Below, one piece after another: positions 1 to 7,649 of a stretch of DNA of 39,457 nt. The position numbers were made by a program, and so were the translations under genes. The stretch is taken from positions 1 to 39,457 of the forward strand of contig JAJZIG010000004.1 in assembly GCA_021851265.1 (NCBI GenBank), in the 5' to 3' direction. A model generated the notes under the pieces. That model had not been told where the DNA came from. It ran no database searches and worked only from the letters and a program-made list of their open reading frames with translations. How positions within the stretch are numbered: position 1 is the first letter of the stretch; the number at the start of each line of letters is the position of its first letter. The DNA comes from an archaeon (lineage in GTDB: Archaea > Thermoproteota > Nitrososphaeria > Nitrososphaerales > Gagatemarchaeaceae).

Positions 1-174
1 CAGGTCTCCCTGGGTCACTCCGCCCTTGAAGTAGCCCGCCGGGGTGATCAGGATCTGATCCTTCGTGCGGACGCGTGCGCTGGCGTTCCCTCCCACACCG
101 GAGACTAGGCCCCGTTCGTAAAGCCTCCTGATGGTGCGGGCAATGTCCTCTTTCAGGGACTGTGTTCCGTCCAT
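1..174 (-). CDS. Class II aldolase/adducin family protein, N-terminal fragment
   Basis: This is the first 58 codons of a minus-strand gene that runs off the left edge. The translation contains the pattern GLVSGVGGNASARV, then ILITPAGYFKGG, which matches the phosphate-binding N-terminus of class II aldolases (fuculose-1-phosphate aldolase and methylthioribulose-1-phosphate dehydratase types, family motif SGxxGNxSxR followed by ITPSG). These are zinc enzymes that act on sugar phosphates in the cytosol. The zinc-binding histidines would lie beyond the edge, so the substrate cannot be inferred. The ATG at 172-174 is preceded by GAGGAGA at a few bases' distance, a good Shine-Dalgarno match that supports this start. 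The family call is fairly secure and the exact activity is unknown. Confidence 0.75.
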   Translation of the reverse strand, partial: MDGTQSLKEDIARTIRRLYERGLVSGVGGNASARVRTKDQILITPAGYFKGGVTQGDL

Positions 175-587
175 GTTCTCCTCAACCGGCGCTCGGTGCT
201 TATTATGGTGCGTCTGGGGCACAGGCTGCTGGCCACGGGCGACGCTCAGGCGTCCTGCCCCGCCGCTTTCCAGCGGAGTGGACGCACCCCGCGGAACAGG
301 ATTCTCCAGGGCTGGGTCCACTGGTTCAATAGTCCGCCAGCCACGAAGCCGCTTCAGGGTCTGCGCGGCGTCGGTCTAGTTCAGGCGTTATGTAACAGGT
401 GTACCCCGCTCACCAGGCTGGGTGACTGGACGGTCCGCGGGACCGAAGTCGCAGATCCACTTCCACGCTTCTCCCGTCCCGCGCTTCAGCCCACGTATAA
501 CCAGCCGACCCGCCCAAGTGAATGCCGCGCCCGCTCTTTCCGGCCGCCATGAGTCTGCCCATGGCAATCAGTGGACAGCTTCGTCGG
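175..587. other. Intergenic stretch without a recognisable gene
   Basis: About 410 bases lie between the aldolase start and the stop codon of the short-chain dehydrogenase. The open frames here look like non-coding GC-rich sequence. A TTATTATGG element near 200-209 could be part of the aldolase promoter on the minus strand. I looked for tRNA arms, SRP RNA and RNase P signatures and found none. Confidence 0.4.
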
Positions 588-1427
588 CTAGGCTAGCCCG
601 ACCAAGTTTGCGCTCGTATCCCAGAGCCTCCGCGCCAGGGCCCTGTCATAGGACGCTGCGGCCGGCCTCTTCTCCCTCTTGCGGTCGAAGTACTTGCCTG
701 TCACGCCTTCTAGGTCAGGCGACGAAGCGAGGAGTACCGGAGACTCTGCCCCTTCTTCAGGGCTGATGAGGAAGAGCCTGGTGACCTTTGCCAGGAACGA
801 CAGCCGCCCGAGAGGCCTCCCCCAGATGTTCGTTGCCACGGCTCCGGGGTGGAGGCAGTTCGCCGTGACCCCCGTCCCTTTGAGCCTCTCAGCGAGCTCG
901 CAGCTGAAAAGGACCTGGGCCAGCTTCGCCCGCGAGTATGCCTTCATCACACTGTACCCTTCAGCCATCTGCAGGTCGTCCAGGTCAATACGTCCGTCGT
1001 AGTGGGCGACAGACGACACAAATACGATGCGCGAAGGCGCGCTCTTCTTCAGTACACTCAGGAGCAAGTTGGTCAACAGGAACTGCGACAGGTAGTCGAC
1101 TTGGAGCGTGGTCTCGAACCCATCCATTGTCACCGACCGCGTCAGCTTGGCCATCCCTGCGTTGTTGACGAGTACGTGGAGCGTGCCGTGACTCTTGAGA
1201 TACGCCCTGGCGAGCTCCCTGACCGACTGGAGAGAGCTGAAATCGGCGAGGAGGAGCTCCATGGGGCCGATGGCTCCTTTCTGTCTGATGTGGGTGACTG
1301 TCTTCTCGCCCTTTGCCCTGTCTCTGCAAACAAGAATCACCGTCGCCCCGAGCAGCGCGAGTTTCTCGGCCGTTGCCCTGCCAATCCCGGAACTCGCTCC
1401 TGTTACCATGCAGACCTTGCCTGCCAT
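588..1427 (-). CDS. Short-chain dehydrogenase/reductase (SDR), retinol-dehydrogenase-like
   Basis: This is a classical SDR oxidoreductase that reduces or oxidises a carbonyl/alcohol with NAD(P)H. The Rossmann cofactor motif TGASSGIG is near the N-terminus, NNAG appears around residue 90, the catalytic serine is in VFVSSVAH, and the YxxxK pair is in YSRAK around residue 165. The PG motif after it (HPGAVATN) is also typical. The arginine after the second strand (VCRDR) suggests an NADP preference. A TTG at 1442 would give five extra residues, but the ATG at 1427 starts MAGKVCMVTG exactly where SDRs normally begin. The length (279 residues) is normal. The closest general pattern is the retinol dehydrogenase/WW-domain oxidoreductase type, and the substrate is unknown. 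It reads in the same direction as the aldolase, but about 410 bases separate them. Confidence 0.88.
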   Translation of the reverse strand: MAGKVCMVTGASSGIGRATAEKLALLGATVILVCRDRAKGEKTVTHIRQKGAIGPMELLLADFSSLQSVRELARAYLKSHGTLHVLVNNAGMAKLTRSVTMDGFETTLQVDYLSQFLLTNLLLSVLKKSAPSRIVFVSSVAHYDGRIDLDDLQMAEGYSVMKAYSRAKLAQVLFSCELAERLKGTGVTANCLHPGAVATNIWGRPLGRLSFLAKVTRLFLISPEEGAESPVLLASSPDLEGVTGKYFDRKREKRPAAASYDRALARRLWDTSANLVGLA

Positions 1428-1542
1428 CGATCCGGAGTCCAAAGCTATGTCTTCACGCTCCGGCGCAGGGGCTCCTAAGCCTTCGCAACTACAGATAACC
1501 TGACTACGGTGTTACTCCAGCATCCCCGGGGTTCCGTCCCAG

Positions 1543-1818
1543 CTACGCCCGTTCGACCTCGATAAGGGCTCCTACCACAGAATAGGCCCTTAGGAACTCG
1601 TATCCTCGGGGCGTCATCATATAGTCTACTCCGTCGTCGCCTTCCTGCGCTCGGAGCAACCCTTTGTCTGCAAGGAATTGCAGATACTTTTTCGTCCTGT
1701 CCAGGGGCGTATTGGACGCGTATGAGAGATGGGTTATCCGCCCCGAGCCGCCATAGGAGTCCATGGCACGAAGCAGGGAGTTGTAGATGTCCAGCTTCGA
1801 CCTTTTGACCTTCTTCAT
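1543..1818 (-). CDS. Winged-helix DNA-binding protein, ArnR1-like
   Basis: This is a 91-residue archaeal one-domain regulator. The pattern is a helix (YNSLLRAM), then GRITHLSYASNTPLDRTKKYLQFLADKGLL as the helix-turn-helix, then a wing and YMMTPRGYEFL. That is the usual layout of ArnR1-like/PF14947 winged-helix proteins in Crenarchaeota and Thaumarchaeota. Its ATG overlaps the TGA stop of the upstream bactofilin-like gene (ATGA at 1815-1818), so the two are almost certainly one transcript with coupled translation. The target genes are unknown. A role in the expression of its partner is an inference from the overlap only. Confidence 0.8.
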   Translation of the reverse strand: MKKVKRSKLDIYNSLLRAMDSYGGSGRITHLSYASNTPLDRTKKYLQFLADKGLLRAQEGDDGVDYMMTPRGYEFLRAYSVVGALIEVERA

Positions 1819-3029
1819 ACCGGAGGGCTTGGAAGGTCGGAGACCTTCTCAGGCTGGCTGGCTAGGCTGACATCTTTGCTCAGGCGGACGGCTTCGGTAT
1901 ACTGCAGCACTCCAGATATTTTGCACCCCCTGCCGACTTCGGCCCTCCTGACGTAGACGCTCCTGAGAGAACAGCCGGCTTCGGCCCAGAGGCTTTCTGC
2001 ATAGATGTCCTCCGCCTCGGCATTTTCCTTGATTCTGACGGTCTCCCCTACGATTGGTCCTTTCACCTTGGCTCTCCTGGCTATGTCAACCTCCTGGGCC
2101 CTGGACCCTACCGAGGCAGAAAGGCCTCCGCCAATCTCCAGCTTTTCATCTGCCACCACCCTCGTTGCCTCTAGCTCCCCGCCCACGCCTATGGAACCCG
2201 CCTCCACCGCTCCCCCGATCTTCGCCTTACCTCCGACCGAAAGCTGGTCTTCGAGTTTCAGGTCTCTGGCTACCTCCAGAATACCTCCAACAGAGACTTT
2301 CTCCCCCTTCCCCGAGTCGATGGTGAGTTGCCCTCCAACGCGTATCTCTTCAAAGGCCAGGCCTCCCGTGGACTTGAGGGTTCCGCCGATTCTGACGTCC
2401 TCCACCTCTCCGCCGCCCACCACGGCAGTCCCTCCCACCGCAAGATCCTCGATCTCCACGTCGCCGGAGACCTCCATCGTCCCTCCTACGTCCACATCTT
2501 CCGCTCTGATGGTCTCAGCACGGAGGCTCCCACCTACCCGGATGTCATCGCAGATCAGGGTCTTGGCTTGGAGAGCCCCGCCAACCCTCACGTCGTCCGA
2601 TTCCAGCTTCGCTTTCGCTTCCAGCGTCCCTCCTACTTTCACGTCTTCCACTTTGGCGTCGCCGGTCAACACCACCGTCCCTCCAACTCGCATATCATTC
2701 ACTTCGGTCCTCCCGCCTATCCTGACGGAGTTAGGCACATCCAAGTAGTCGGCCCTGAGATCGCCTCTCACCTCGAGGCTCGCGCCGTCGTCGAGCCTTA
2801 TGTCGCTGGCTTCCAGGTCCCCCTCCACCAGAAGATCTCCGTCTCCCCGCACTTCGTCCGCCGCTAGGTTCCCTTTGACCGTAGACCGCTTCCTGACCAC
2901 GAGGGTTCCGTGTACCACCACCTTCTTTCCTGAGGGCACCAAGGTGGAGCCTTCGAGGAGCAGGTCGCCATCCACCTCTGAGATGGTAGCCGTCTTTCCA
3001 CGCTCAACTCTTTCTTCGAATCCGCTCAT
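1815..3029 (-). CDS. Bactofilin-like polymer-forming repeat protein
   Basis: This 404-residue protein is built almost entirely of short hydrophobic repeats of about 16-19 residues, most carrying a VGG or IGG core (for example VKVGGTLEA, VRVGGALQA, IRVGGSLRA, VDVGGTMEV, VSVGGILEV, IGVGGELEA). I count about eleven such units between residues 110 and 310, flanked by more degenerate ones. This is the signature of the right-handed beta-helix of bactofilins (polymer-forming cytoskeletal proteins, DUF583), which polymerise without nucleotide. It is much longer than a typical bacterial bactofilin of roughly 150 residues. There is no signal peptide or membrane segment, so it is presumably cytosolic. 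A TATA-like AATATATC lies about 27 bp upstream of the ATG at 3029. Its stop overlaps the start of the winged-helix gene. Confidence 0.75.
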   Translation of the reverse strand: MSGFEERVERGKTATISEVDGDLLLEGSTLVPSGKKVVVHGTLVVRKRSTVKGNLAADEVRGDGDLLVEGDLEASDIRLDDGASLEVRGDLRADYLDVPNSVRIGGRTEVNDMRVGGTVVLTGDAKVEDVKVGGTLEAKAKLESDDVRVGGALQAKTLICDDIRVGGSLRAETIRAEDVDVGGTMEVSGDVEIEDLAVGGTAVVGGGEVEDVRIGGTLKSTGGLAFEEIRVGGQLTIDSGKGEKVSVGGILEVARDLKLEDQLSVGGKAKIGGAVEAGSIGVGGELEATRVVADEKLEIGGGLSASVGSRAQEVDIARRAKVKGPIVGETVRIKENAEAEDIYAESLWAEAGCSLRSVYVRRAEVGRGCKISGVLQYTEAVRLSKDVSLASQPEKVSDLPSPPV

Positions 3030-3051
3030 GAGACCCTTGCCAGCATAGTGG

Positions 3052-3062
3052 TGATATATTGG
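3052..3062 (-). promoter_or_regulatory. TATA-like box of the bactofilin-like operon
   Basis: On the minus strand the sequence reads CCAATATATCACC, centred about 27 bp upstream of the ATG at 3029. This is the spacing expected for a leaderless archaeal transcript. Confidence 0.5.
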
Positions 3063-3128
3063 CGACTCACATAAAGTGATTACTTCACGTGCCCTGAGTA
3101 TTTAGAATCGCGAACCCAATTCGCGCCC

Positions 3129-3221
3129 ATGTCAGACGAAAACGACGAGAGGAAGAGAGAATCCGAACGCAACCGGGAGACAGCCCGGGCGTCAGGCTAC
3201 GCCTTGTTCCTACACCGATGA
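3129..3221 (+). CDS. Possible 30-residue charged micro-protein
   Basis: The short frame begins MSDENDERKRESERNRETAR and ends 10 residues later. It is extremely rich in Glu, Arg and Asn. The only support is position: a TATA-like TATTTAG near 3099-3105 lies about 27 bp upstream of its ATG, as for a leaderless archaeal gene, and no other start codon is so placed. It could instead be the leader of a transcript carrying the DUF1059 gene 130 bp downstream. No family is recognised. Confidence 0.25.
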   Translation: MSDENDERKRESERNRETARASGYALFLHR

Positions 3222-3352
3222 AACCCGAGCCTTGCCCGGGATCCCTGGGGATGGGATGCACGTGCCGTCGAGTAGGCGCCTACCTGGGCCAGCCGGCAAG
3301 GACCGGCTGAACGCTTTTACCGGAGTGGGACCAGATCAGGATAGAAGAAGAC

Positions 3353-3529
3353 TTGACATACGCATTCAAATGCAAAGACATCGGCATGCAGTGTGGATTC
3401 GAGGTGCATGGCGTCTCGTCGAGAGACGAGGTAATGCAGTTGGCAGTCGTGCACGCCAAGGCCGCGCACAACATGCAGACTGTCTCCCCAGACGTAGCCA
3501 ACAAGGTCAGTTCAGCGATAACGGGCTGA
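3353..3529 (+). CDS. DUF1059 family protein, TTG start
   Basis: This is a 58-residue protein, short enough to be missed by most length cut-offs. After the initiator the sequence runs TYAFKCKDIGMQCGFEVHG, then an acidic helix with VVHAKAAHNM and a C-terminal VANKVSSAI. This matches DUF1059, in which proteins of this length start with FxCKDxGxDCxFEV and contain a HAKxxHGM segment. The two cysteines and two histidines could bind metal, but the function of the family is unknown. The TTG is chosen because it puts the conserved FKCKD motif at residue 5, as in the family. The frame is closed by a TGA 15 codons upstream and offers no ATG or GTG in between. Confidence 0.75.
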   Translation: MTYAFKCKDIGMQCGFEVHGVSSRDEVMQLAVVHAKAAHNMQTVSPDVANKVSSAITG

Positions 3530-3742
3530 GCTGGCCCTCCAAACGTTCTTCGCCTCTTCTTCGCGCAGAGCCTGCAACCCGTCGGATTCCAAGCCAAGCC
3601 TAGAGGGCGCCGCCCAGGTTTAAGCCTCTGTCATGGCTGGCTGTTAGCAGGTCGTTGTATGATGTCGGTTCAGTTTTTCTAACACGTTGTTCAAATCAAT
3701 CACTCACCCGACCCTATAGGTTCCGGGTCCACTCGGAGGGGC

Positions 3743-3997
3743 ATGTCTCTGCTGGCAACGACCGATGACGCCGAGCAAGTGGCGAAGTCTTGGTTGCAGA
3801 GGAAGTACGGAAAGAGGCTCGGCAAGGTGAAGTTCATCGAGGTCATGAAAGAAAGCGACTACTGGACGGTGAAGGCCAACGTCAAACTCGCCTCCGGGGT
3901 CCTGTTGGTCAAGCCTCACCTGGTCCAGGTCAAGATAGACTCGAACTCTACCCAGGTCCTCGGCTACTCCGAGGTCGAATTCGAGACGCCCTCCTGA
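3743..3997 (+). CDS. Small conserved-looking protein of unknown function
   Basis: This 84-residue soluble protein has an N-terminal helix (DDAEQVAKSWLQRKYG), then alternating strands (GKVKFIEVMKESDYWTVKANVKL, HLVQVKIDSNSTQVLGYSEVEF). This resembles the helix-plus-sheet fold of PepSY-like or cystatin-like small domains, but that is only a shape argument. The ATG follows GGAGGGG at short distance, a plausible ribosome binding site. It lies 83 bp upstream of the threonine dehydratase-type gene in the same direction. No family name can be given. Confidence 0.65.
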   Translation: MSLLATTDDAEQVAKSWLQRKYGKRLGKVKFIEVMKESDYWTVKANVKLASGVLLVKPHLVQVKIDSNSTQVLGYSEVEFETPS

Positions 3998-4079
3998 AAC
4001 CCTTATCGGCCGCGCCGGCCAAATATGGTTGATTGCACGATGAGCTGCAACATGTACGGCATCCTATTCGGACGACCAG

Positions 4080-5042
4080 GTGACATCTAGCTTGGGCCAA
4101 GACGGCCTACCTGGCATCAAGGAAATCGAGGACGCCTCCGGGCAGATTGCCGGCGTGGCGAGCCGGACGCCCCTGGTCGAATCCACTGCCCTGTCGCGGC
4201 TGACCGGGAAGCAGGTCTTCCTCAAGCTGGAGTGCTTCCAGCCCATCAAAGTCTTCAAGATCAGGGGCGCCTACAACAAGGTGTCCAGGGTGAAGGAAAG
4301 GAGCGTGGTCGCAGCGTCATCCGGAAATCACGGGATTGCGGTGGCGTACAGTTCCCGACTGTTGGGCAAGAAGTGTACGATAGTCGTACCCGAGACTGCC
4401 GTTCAGGAAAAGATCGAGGCGATTGAGGACTGTGGAGCCAGCGTGGTCAAGGCGGGGCGGTCCAGCGAAGAGCGCGAAGACATGGCAAGAGAGATTGCGC
4501 GCACAGACGGGTCAGCCTTCATACACCCATTCAACGATCGCGACGTGATCGCAGGTCAGGGGACCTGCGGTCTTGAAATCGTGCAGCAGTTGCCAGACTT
4601 CGACACGGTACTTGTTCCCGTTGGCGGAGGGGGTCTGATATCTGGGGTTTCAATAGGGCTGAAGGGGATGGGAGCGGCTGCCAGGGTGGTTGGGGTAGAG
4701 CCTGCTGTAGCACCGAAGCTGACCGCCGCCCTCTCCGCGAAGAGGATAGTCCACGTCGACCCAGCGGGCTCCATCGCCGATGGCCTCATCCCTTCAGCTC
4801 TGGGCGAGCTTACCTATCTGGCCTGCTCGAAGTATGTCGACGCCGCTCTGACTGTCTCAGAAGAGGAGCTAATGGGCGCCACCAGTGTCATGGTGAACAA
4901 GGCAAGAATCTTCGCCGAGCCTTCGGGGGCAGCCACCCTCGCGCCGCTGCTGTCCAACAAGGAAGGACTCGGTGGCAGGGTCGTCCTCGTGGTCTCTGGG
5001 GGAAACGTCTCCAGGGACGTCCTCAGAAAGGTCCTGGCTTGA
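4080..5042 (+). CDS. Threonine/serine dehydratase, PLP fold type II
   Basis: This enzyme removes ammonia from threonine or serine to give 2-oxobutanoate or pyruvate. The PLP-binding lysine is Lys60 in FKIRGAYN. The phosphate/substrate loop SSGNHG is at about 80-85, and the glycine-rich PLP-phosphate loop VGGGGL at about 181-186. A C-terminal SGGNVS motif is also present. At 320 residues it lacks the regulatory ACT-like domain of biosynthetic IlvA, so it is of the catabolic TdcB or serine racemase-like size class. Biosynthetic use in isoleucine synthesis is still possible in archaea. The start is a GTG at 4080. The next in-frame candidate is a TTG four codons later, and neither has a strong Shine-Dalgarno. 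Confidence 0.88.
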   Translation: MTSSLGQDGLPGIKEIEDASGQIAGVASRTPLVESTALSRLTGKQVFLKLECFQPIKVFKIRGAYNKVSRVKERSVVAASSGNHGIAVAYSSRLLGKKCTIVVPETAVQEKIEAIEDCGASVVKAGRSSEEREDMAREIARTDGSAFIHPFNDRDVIAGQGTCGLEIVQQLPDFDTVLVPVGGGGLISGVSIGLKGMGAAARVVGVEPAVAPKLTAALSAKRIVHVDPAGSIADGLIPSALGELTYLACSKYVDAALTVSEEELMGATSVMVNKARIFAEPSGAATLAPLLSNKEGLGGRVVLVVSGGNVSRDVLRKVLA

Positions 5043-5171
5043 TAAGGGCGCGCGGAGAGGCAGCAGTGCAGTCCCACAGCGTCGAGCCGTGCCGTACAAG
5101 GGGATTGAACGGGGCCCGCTGGAACTTTCAAAGTTGCCGCTTCAAAAACCCACCCGACGATACCACATGCC

Positions 5172-5582
5172 ATGATTGGCGGACTTAGGCGGATGCTCTC
5201 AGGGGACGTCGAATACGTTTGGAGCACAGACCAGGAACTCAAACCTGAGATTTCAGGTAGCCCCGAGTTCCATGACGGAGCGGCAGTCTTGCTTACGACG
5301 CCGAAACCGACCGGTGTAGGGGGTACGAACGACGTCAGCATGAAAGAGTACTACAAAGCCGTACTGGGAATCGCCATAGAGAACGGCGGCTGGTATCAGG
5401 GGCAGACAATGTCTGTAGCCTGGCTAAGGATGACACTCGCTGGCCTAGAGTCACGGCCTTTCCCACCCGAAGCTATGTGGGGGGAAGAGCGAGGACCTGT
5501 CACAGACGAGCCTGGCAGAGCTCTGCCTTCATACGCAGACTTGTTTCCTGAAGAGAGGAGTCCGGCTTCCAGGCTCAGCTAG
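5172..5582 (+). CDS. Hypothetical protein
   Basis: This 136-residue protein matches no family I recognise. The first half is predicted mixed alpha/beta, and a central segment MKEYYKAVLGIAIENGGWYQGQTM looks like a helix followed by an aromatic turn. The C-terminal 40 residues are proline- and glutamate-rich and probably disordered. There are no cysteines, signal peptide or membrane helices. The frame has the codon bias of the neighbours, and the gene sits in a plus-strand run between the dehydratase and the Bat-type regulator. The start codon ATG at 5172 has no clear ribosome binding site. Confidence 0.5.
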   Translation: MIGGLRRMLSGDVEYVWSTDQELKPEISGSPEFHDGAAVLLTTPKPTGVGGTNDVSMKEYYKAVLGIAIENGGWYQGQTMSVAWLRMTLAGLESRPFPPEAMWGEERGPVTDEPGRALPSYADLFPEERSPASRLS

Positions 5583-5667
5583 GGCTGGACAACGCCGCCG
5601 GCGCCGGGGCTCCATGGCGACGGTTGGCCCTGAAGATGAATCGGGCGTGCACGACAGACTTTGGCTT

Positions 5668-5710
5668 GCGAGGCTTACTTCAGTATGGAAACCATTTAGC
5701 GAAGCCTCGC
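5668..5710 (+). promoter_or_regulatory. Inverted repeat flanking the TATA-like box of the Bat-type regulator
   Basis: GCGAGGCTT at 5668-5676 is matched by its exact reverse complement AAGCCTCGC at 5702-5710. A TATA-like CATTTAGCG lies between them at 5692-5700, about 28 bp before the ATG at 5723. The placement suggests an operator, possibly autoregulatory. Confidence 0.45.
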
Positions 5711-5722
5711 TGAAGCGCTCGC

Positions 5723-6424
5723 ATGTTCGACGTATCGCTGAGGCTGGAGCATTCTCTCCCTTTCTGCAACTTCTCCAAACTCTTCCCGGGGGTTGGGATT
5801 CAAAGATGGTGCAACTTACAGGTTGACATCTTGGAGTTCCAAGTCTCCAAAGAAGAGGACGCTGAGAAACTAGAACCCGCCCTAGGCACGCTGCTGAAGT
5901 CACTGGGCGCCCGCCTAATCAAGTTCAACCGATACTCTTCCAGGAACATGGAAGCGGTGATCGGATGTAAGTGCGCCACGGAGAACTCCACAGTCGCCAT
6001 AATCGAGTGGGCTGAATGCATACCGGTCATGCCCGTCACCTACCGTGGAGGGTTTGAGTACTGCCGCCTGCTGGCCTTCACCAAAGATGCCCTGAGTGGC
6101 GCCCTAAACGCCCTCTCGCGGGTCTCCAAGGTAGAGATCGAGAGCAAATCAGTGGTGCCAAGGGAATCTGCGAGGGGAGCCATCACCGTACCCGTCGACC
6201 AGTTCCTGGGGACTCTGACGAAGAAGCAACTCGAAGCGTTCATCGTCGCCCTGCAGATGGGCTACTACGGAATGCCCAAGGGTGCGACCATGGATCAGAT
6301 TGCGGCGAAGCAGGGGATGAGGAGGTCGACCTACGAAGAACACCTCAGGAAGGCTGAGCTGAAGATATTGCAAGCAGTCAGGCCGTATGCGCGGCTAGCT
6401 TACGTGACATCCCAAGAAGGCTAG
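5723..6424 (+). CDS. Bat-type transcriptional regulator with HTH_10 domain
   Basis: This 233-residue regulator resembles the bacterio-opsin activator (Bat) C-terminal family that is abundant in haloarchaea and Thaumarchaeota. The C-terminal segment LTKKQLEAFIVALQMGYYGMPKGATMDQIAAKQGMRRSTYEEHLRKAE is the HTH_10 domain (PF04967), with its typical 'LT.rQ...l..A...GYy..Pr' opening. The N-terminal 150 residues form an alpha/beta sensor-like domain like that of other Bat-family proteins. No signal peptide or membrane segment is present. The signal and target genes are unknown. The ATG at 5723 is about 28 bp from a TATA-like box, consistent with leaderless transcription. Confidence 0.85.
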   Translation: MFDVSLRLEHSLPFCNFSKLFPGVGIQRWCNLQVDILEFQVSKEEDAEKLEPALGTLLKSLGARLIKFNRYSSRNMEAVIGCKCATENSTVAIIEWAECIPVMPVTYRGGFEYCRLLAFTKDALSGALNALSRVSKVEIESKSVVPRESARGAITVPVDQFLGTLTKKQLEAFIVALQMGYYGMPKGATMDQIAAKQGMRRSTYEEHLRKAELKILQAVRPYARLAYVTSQEG

Positions 6425-6431
6425 CCAGTTT

Positions 6432-6872
6432 TCACTGGTAGGGTGAGCCTTTCGTTTCCGAGGCGTATGGCCTAATCCTAGCCTCGATCATGTGCTTCGG
6501 TGCGGCGCCAACCAGACCGTCCACAGGTTCGCCGTCCTTGAAGACCATGATCGTCGGGATTCCTTGGATCCCGAACTGCTGAGAGGTCAGCGGGTTGTCG
6601 TCAACGTTCAGCTTCCCGAAAGTGACTTTGCCCACCATCTCAGACGCGAGTTCCTCCAGCACGGGGGACACCATCCTGCACGGACCGCACCAGGGAGCCC
6701 AGAAGTCTACGACCACCACCGGGTGCCTGCCCAACGCTTCGCGGAAGTTGGCGTCTGTCAATTCGATAGGTTTTCCGTCATCCACGGCATTGCCTGCCTG
6801 GGGTTTCGTTCGTTTCAGCATCTCTTCGAACCGCTTCTCGTTGATTTTCTGCACTTCATCGTCGAACGTCAA
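6432..6872 (-). CDS. trxA: Thioredoxin
   Basis: This is a cytosolic disulfide reductase of the thioredoxin fold. The active site is WCGPC with cysteines at about 62 and 65, preceded by VVVDFWAP, and the cis-proline motif is GIPTIMVF. It carries an N-terminal extension of about 35 residues (charged, helical) before the core domain, which makes it longer than the usual 105-110 residues. It starts at TTG 6872, where the frame has no nearby ATG. It ends 8 bp from the stop codon of the Bat-type regulator (convergent). It could serve the methionine sulfoxide reductase MsrB encoded about 10 kb away, but no thioredoxin reductase is in the window. Confidence 0.92.
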   Translation of the reverse strand: MTFDDEVQKINEKRFEEMLKRTKPQAGNAVDDGKPIELTDANFREALGRHPVVVVDFWAPWCGPCRMVSPVLEELASEMVGKVTFGKLNVDDNPLTSQQFGIQGIPTIMVFKDGEPVDGLVGAAPKHMIEARIRPYASETKGSPYQ

Positions 6873-6955
6873 ACATCAATCACTTGGCAACACACCAGAG
6901 GCAGGTGGATTTAGGCATACAGCCGGCAGCCGCCGGTGAGCGCCCAGGACTAAGG

Positions 6956-7612
6956 TCACTCGAGAAACTCCTTCAGCTCCTCGAGGATAGACCTGACAGC
7001 ATACTCCCTCAGGTTGAGCGCCTCAGAGATGTGGGCCACCTCTCTGTCGTGCTCGTCAAGGATGTGATGCAGGACCTTCCGCGTGTCCAGCTCTTCGAAC
7101 CTGCTCGCCACAATGGCGGCTTCGCGCATAGCAAGGTCCCTGACTTCTAGGAGACCGGTCCGCTCACCCTCGATCTCTTCCATCCTTTCGTCAACGCCAT
7201 TCAGGACCTCAGATAAGATCGTGAGCTTCTCGCCGTCGTCCTCCCTCCGCGCAGCATCCCCAATCCGCTTCTTCAGGCGCCCAACCATCTCTGGCCGCTC
7301 AAGTCCTGTCTTGAACGTCGTTCCACTTTCCATGAAGAGGTTGGGACCGAGGTCCATCCTAATCGAGACGGTTCTTGACAGGGAGTACCACCTCTTCCCT
7401 TTGGGGCCGCTCCTCGCGTCTCTTACCACAGAAGTGACCAGGCCCGCCCTCTCCATTACATCCATGTGTTTGGCAATCAGAGACTGGCCGAGGCCCAGCT
7501 CTTTGGACAGCTGGAGCGCATATGCGGGCTCCTGGCTCAGCCGTCTGATGATTCTCCTCCGGACAGGGTTTTCCATGACCTGAAGGAGCCTGTCGAGTTC
7601 CTCGCTTTCCAT
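6956..7612 (-). CDS. ArsR-type winged-helix regulator, candidate heat-shock repressor
   Basis: The N-terminus is an ArsR-like winged helix: MENPVRRRIIRRLSQ, then YALQLSKELGLGQSLIAKHMDVMERAGLV and a wing with KRWYSLSRTVSI. The remaining 130 residues are strongly helical and charged, probably a dimerisation coiled coil. Size and layout resemble the Pyrococcus heat-shock repressor Phr and related archaeal ArsR-type proteins. The gene lies 37 bp downstream of hsp20 on the same strand, which supports a role in controlling it; this is inference. The ATG at 7612 is preferred over a TTG at 7630 because family members start MExxELDRLLxVMENPxRR. No metal-binding cysteines are seen, so it is not a metal sensor. 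Confidence 0.82.
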   Translation of the reverse strand: MESEELDRLLQVMENPVRRRIIRRLSQEPAYALQLSKELGLGQSLIAKHMDVMERAGLVTSVVRDARSGPKGKRWYSLSRTVSIRMDLGPNLFMESGTTFKTGLERPEMVGRLKKRIGDAARREDDGEKLTILSEVLNGVDERMEEIEGERTGLLEVRDLAMREAAIVASRFEELDTRKVLHHILDEHDREVAHISEALNLREYAVRSILEELKEFLE

Positions 7613-7649
7613 TCTGTCTCGCCGAATCAAGAAGAAGGTAGGGCGTCCC

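Noticed and set aside
310-420. Possible tRNA (TAGTTCAG and GGTTCAA words) in the first intergenic space
   Set aside because: The words do not close the required 5-bp and 7-bp stems, and the order of arms is wrong.
849-1478. Long plus-strand open frame of 209 codons over the SDR gene
   Set aside because: It is antisense to a gene with all SDR motifs, and its translation has no family features; it reflects the high GC content.
2005-2748. Plus-strand Ser/Pro/Thr-rich open frame of 247 codons
   Set aside because: It is the antisense shadow of the repeat region of the bactofilin-like gene, and its apparent repeats come from those repeats.
4040-4090. Sixteen-codon ORF overlapping the threonine dehydratase start, considered as an attenuation leader peptide
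   Set aside because: It has no run of regulatory codons (Ile, Thr), no hairpins follow, and attenuation of this kind is not established in archaea.
5090-5130. GGGGATTGAACGGGG resembling a CRISPR repeat end (ATTGAAC)
   Set aside because: It occurs once, with no second copy or spacer pattern nearby.
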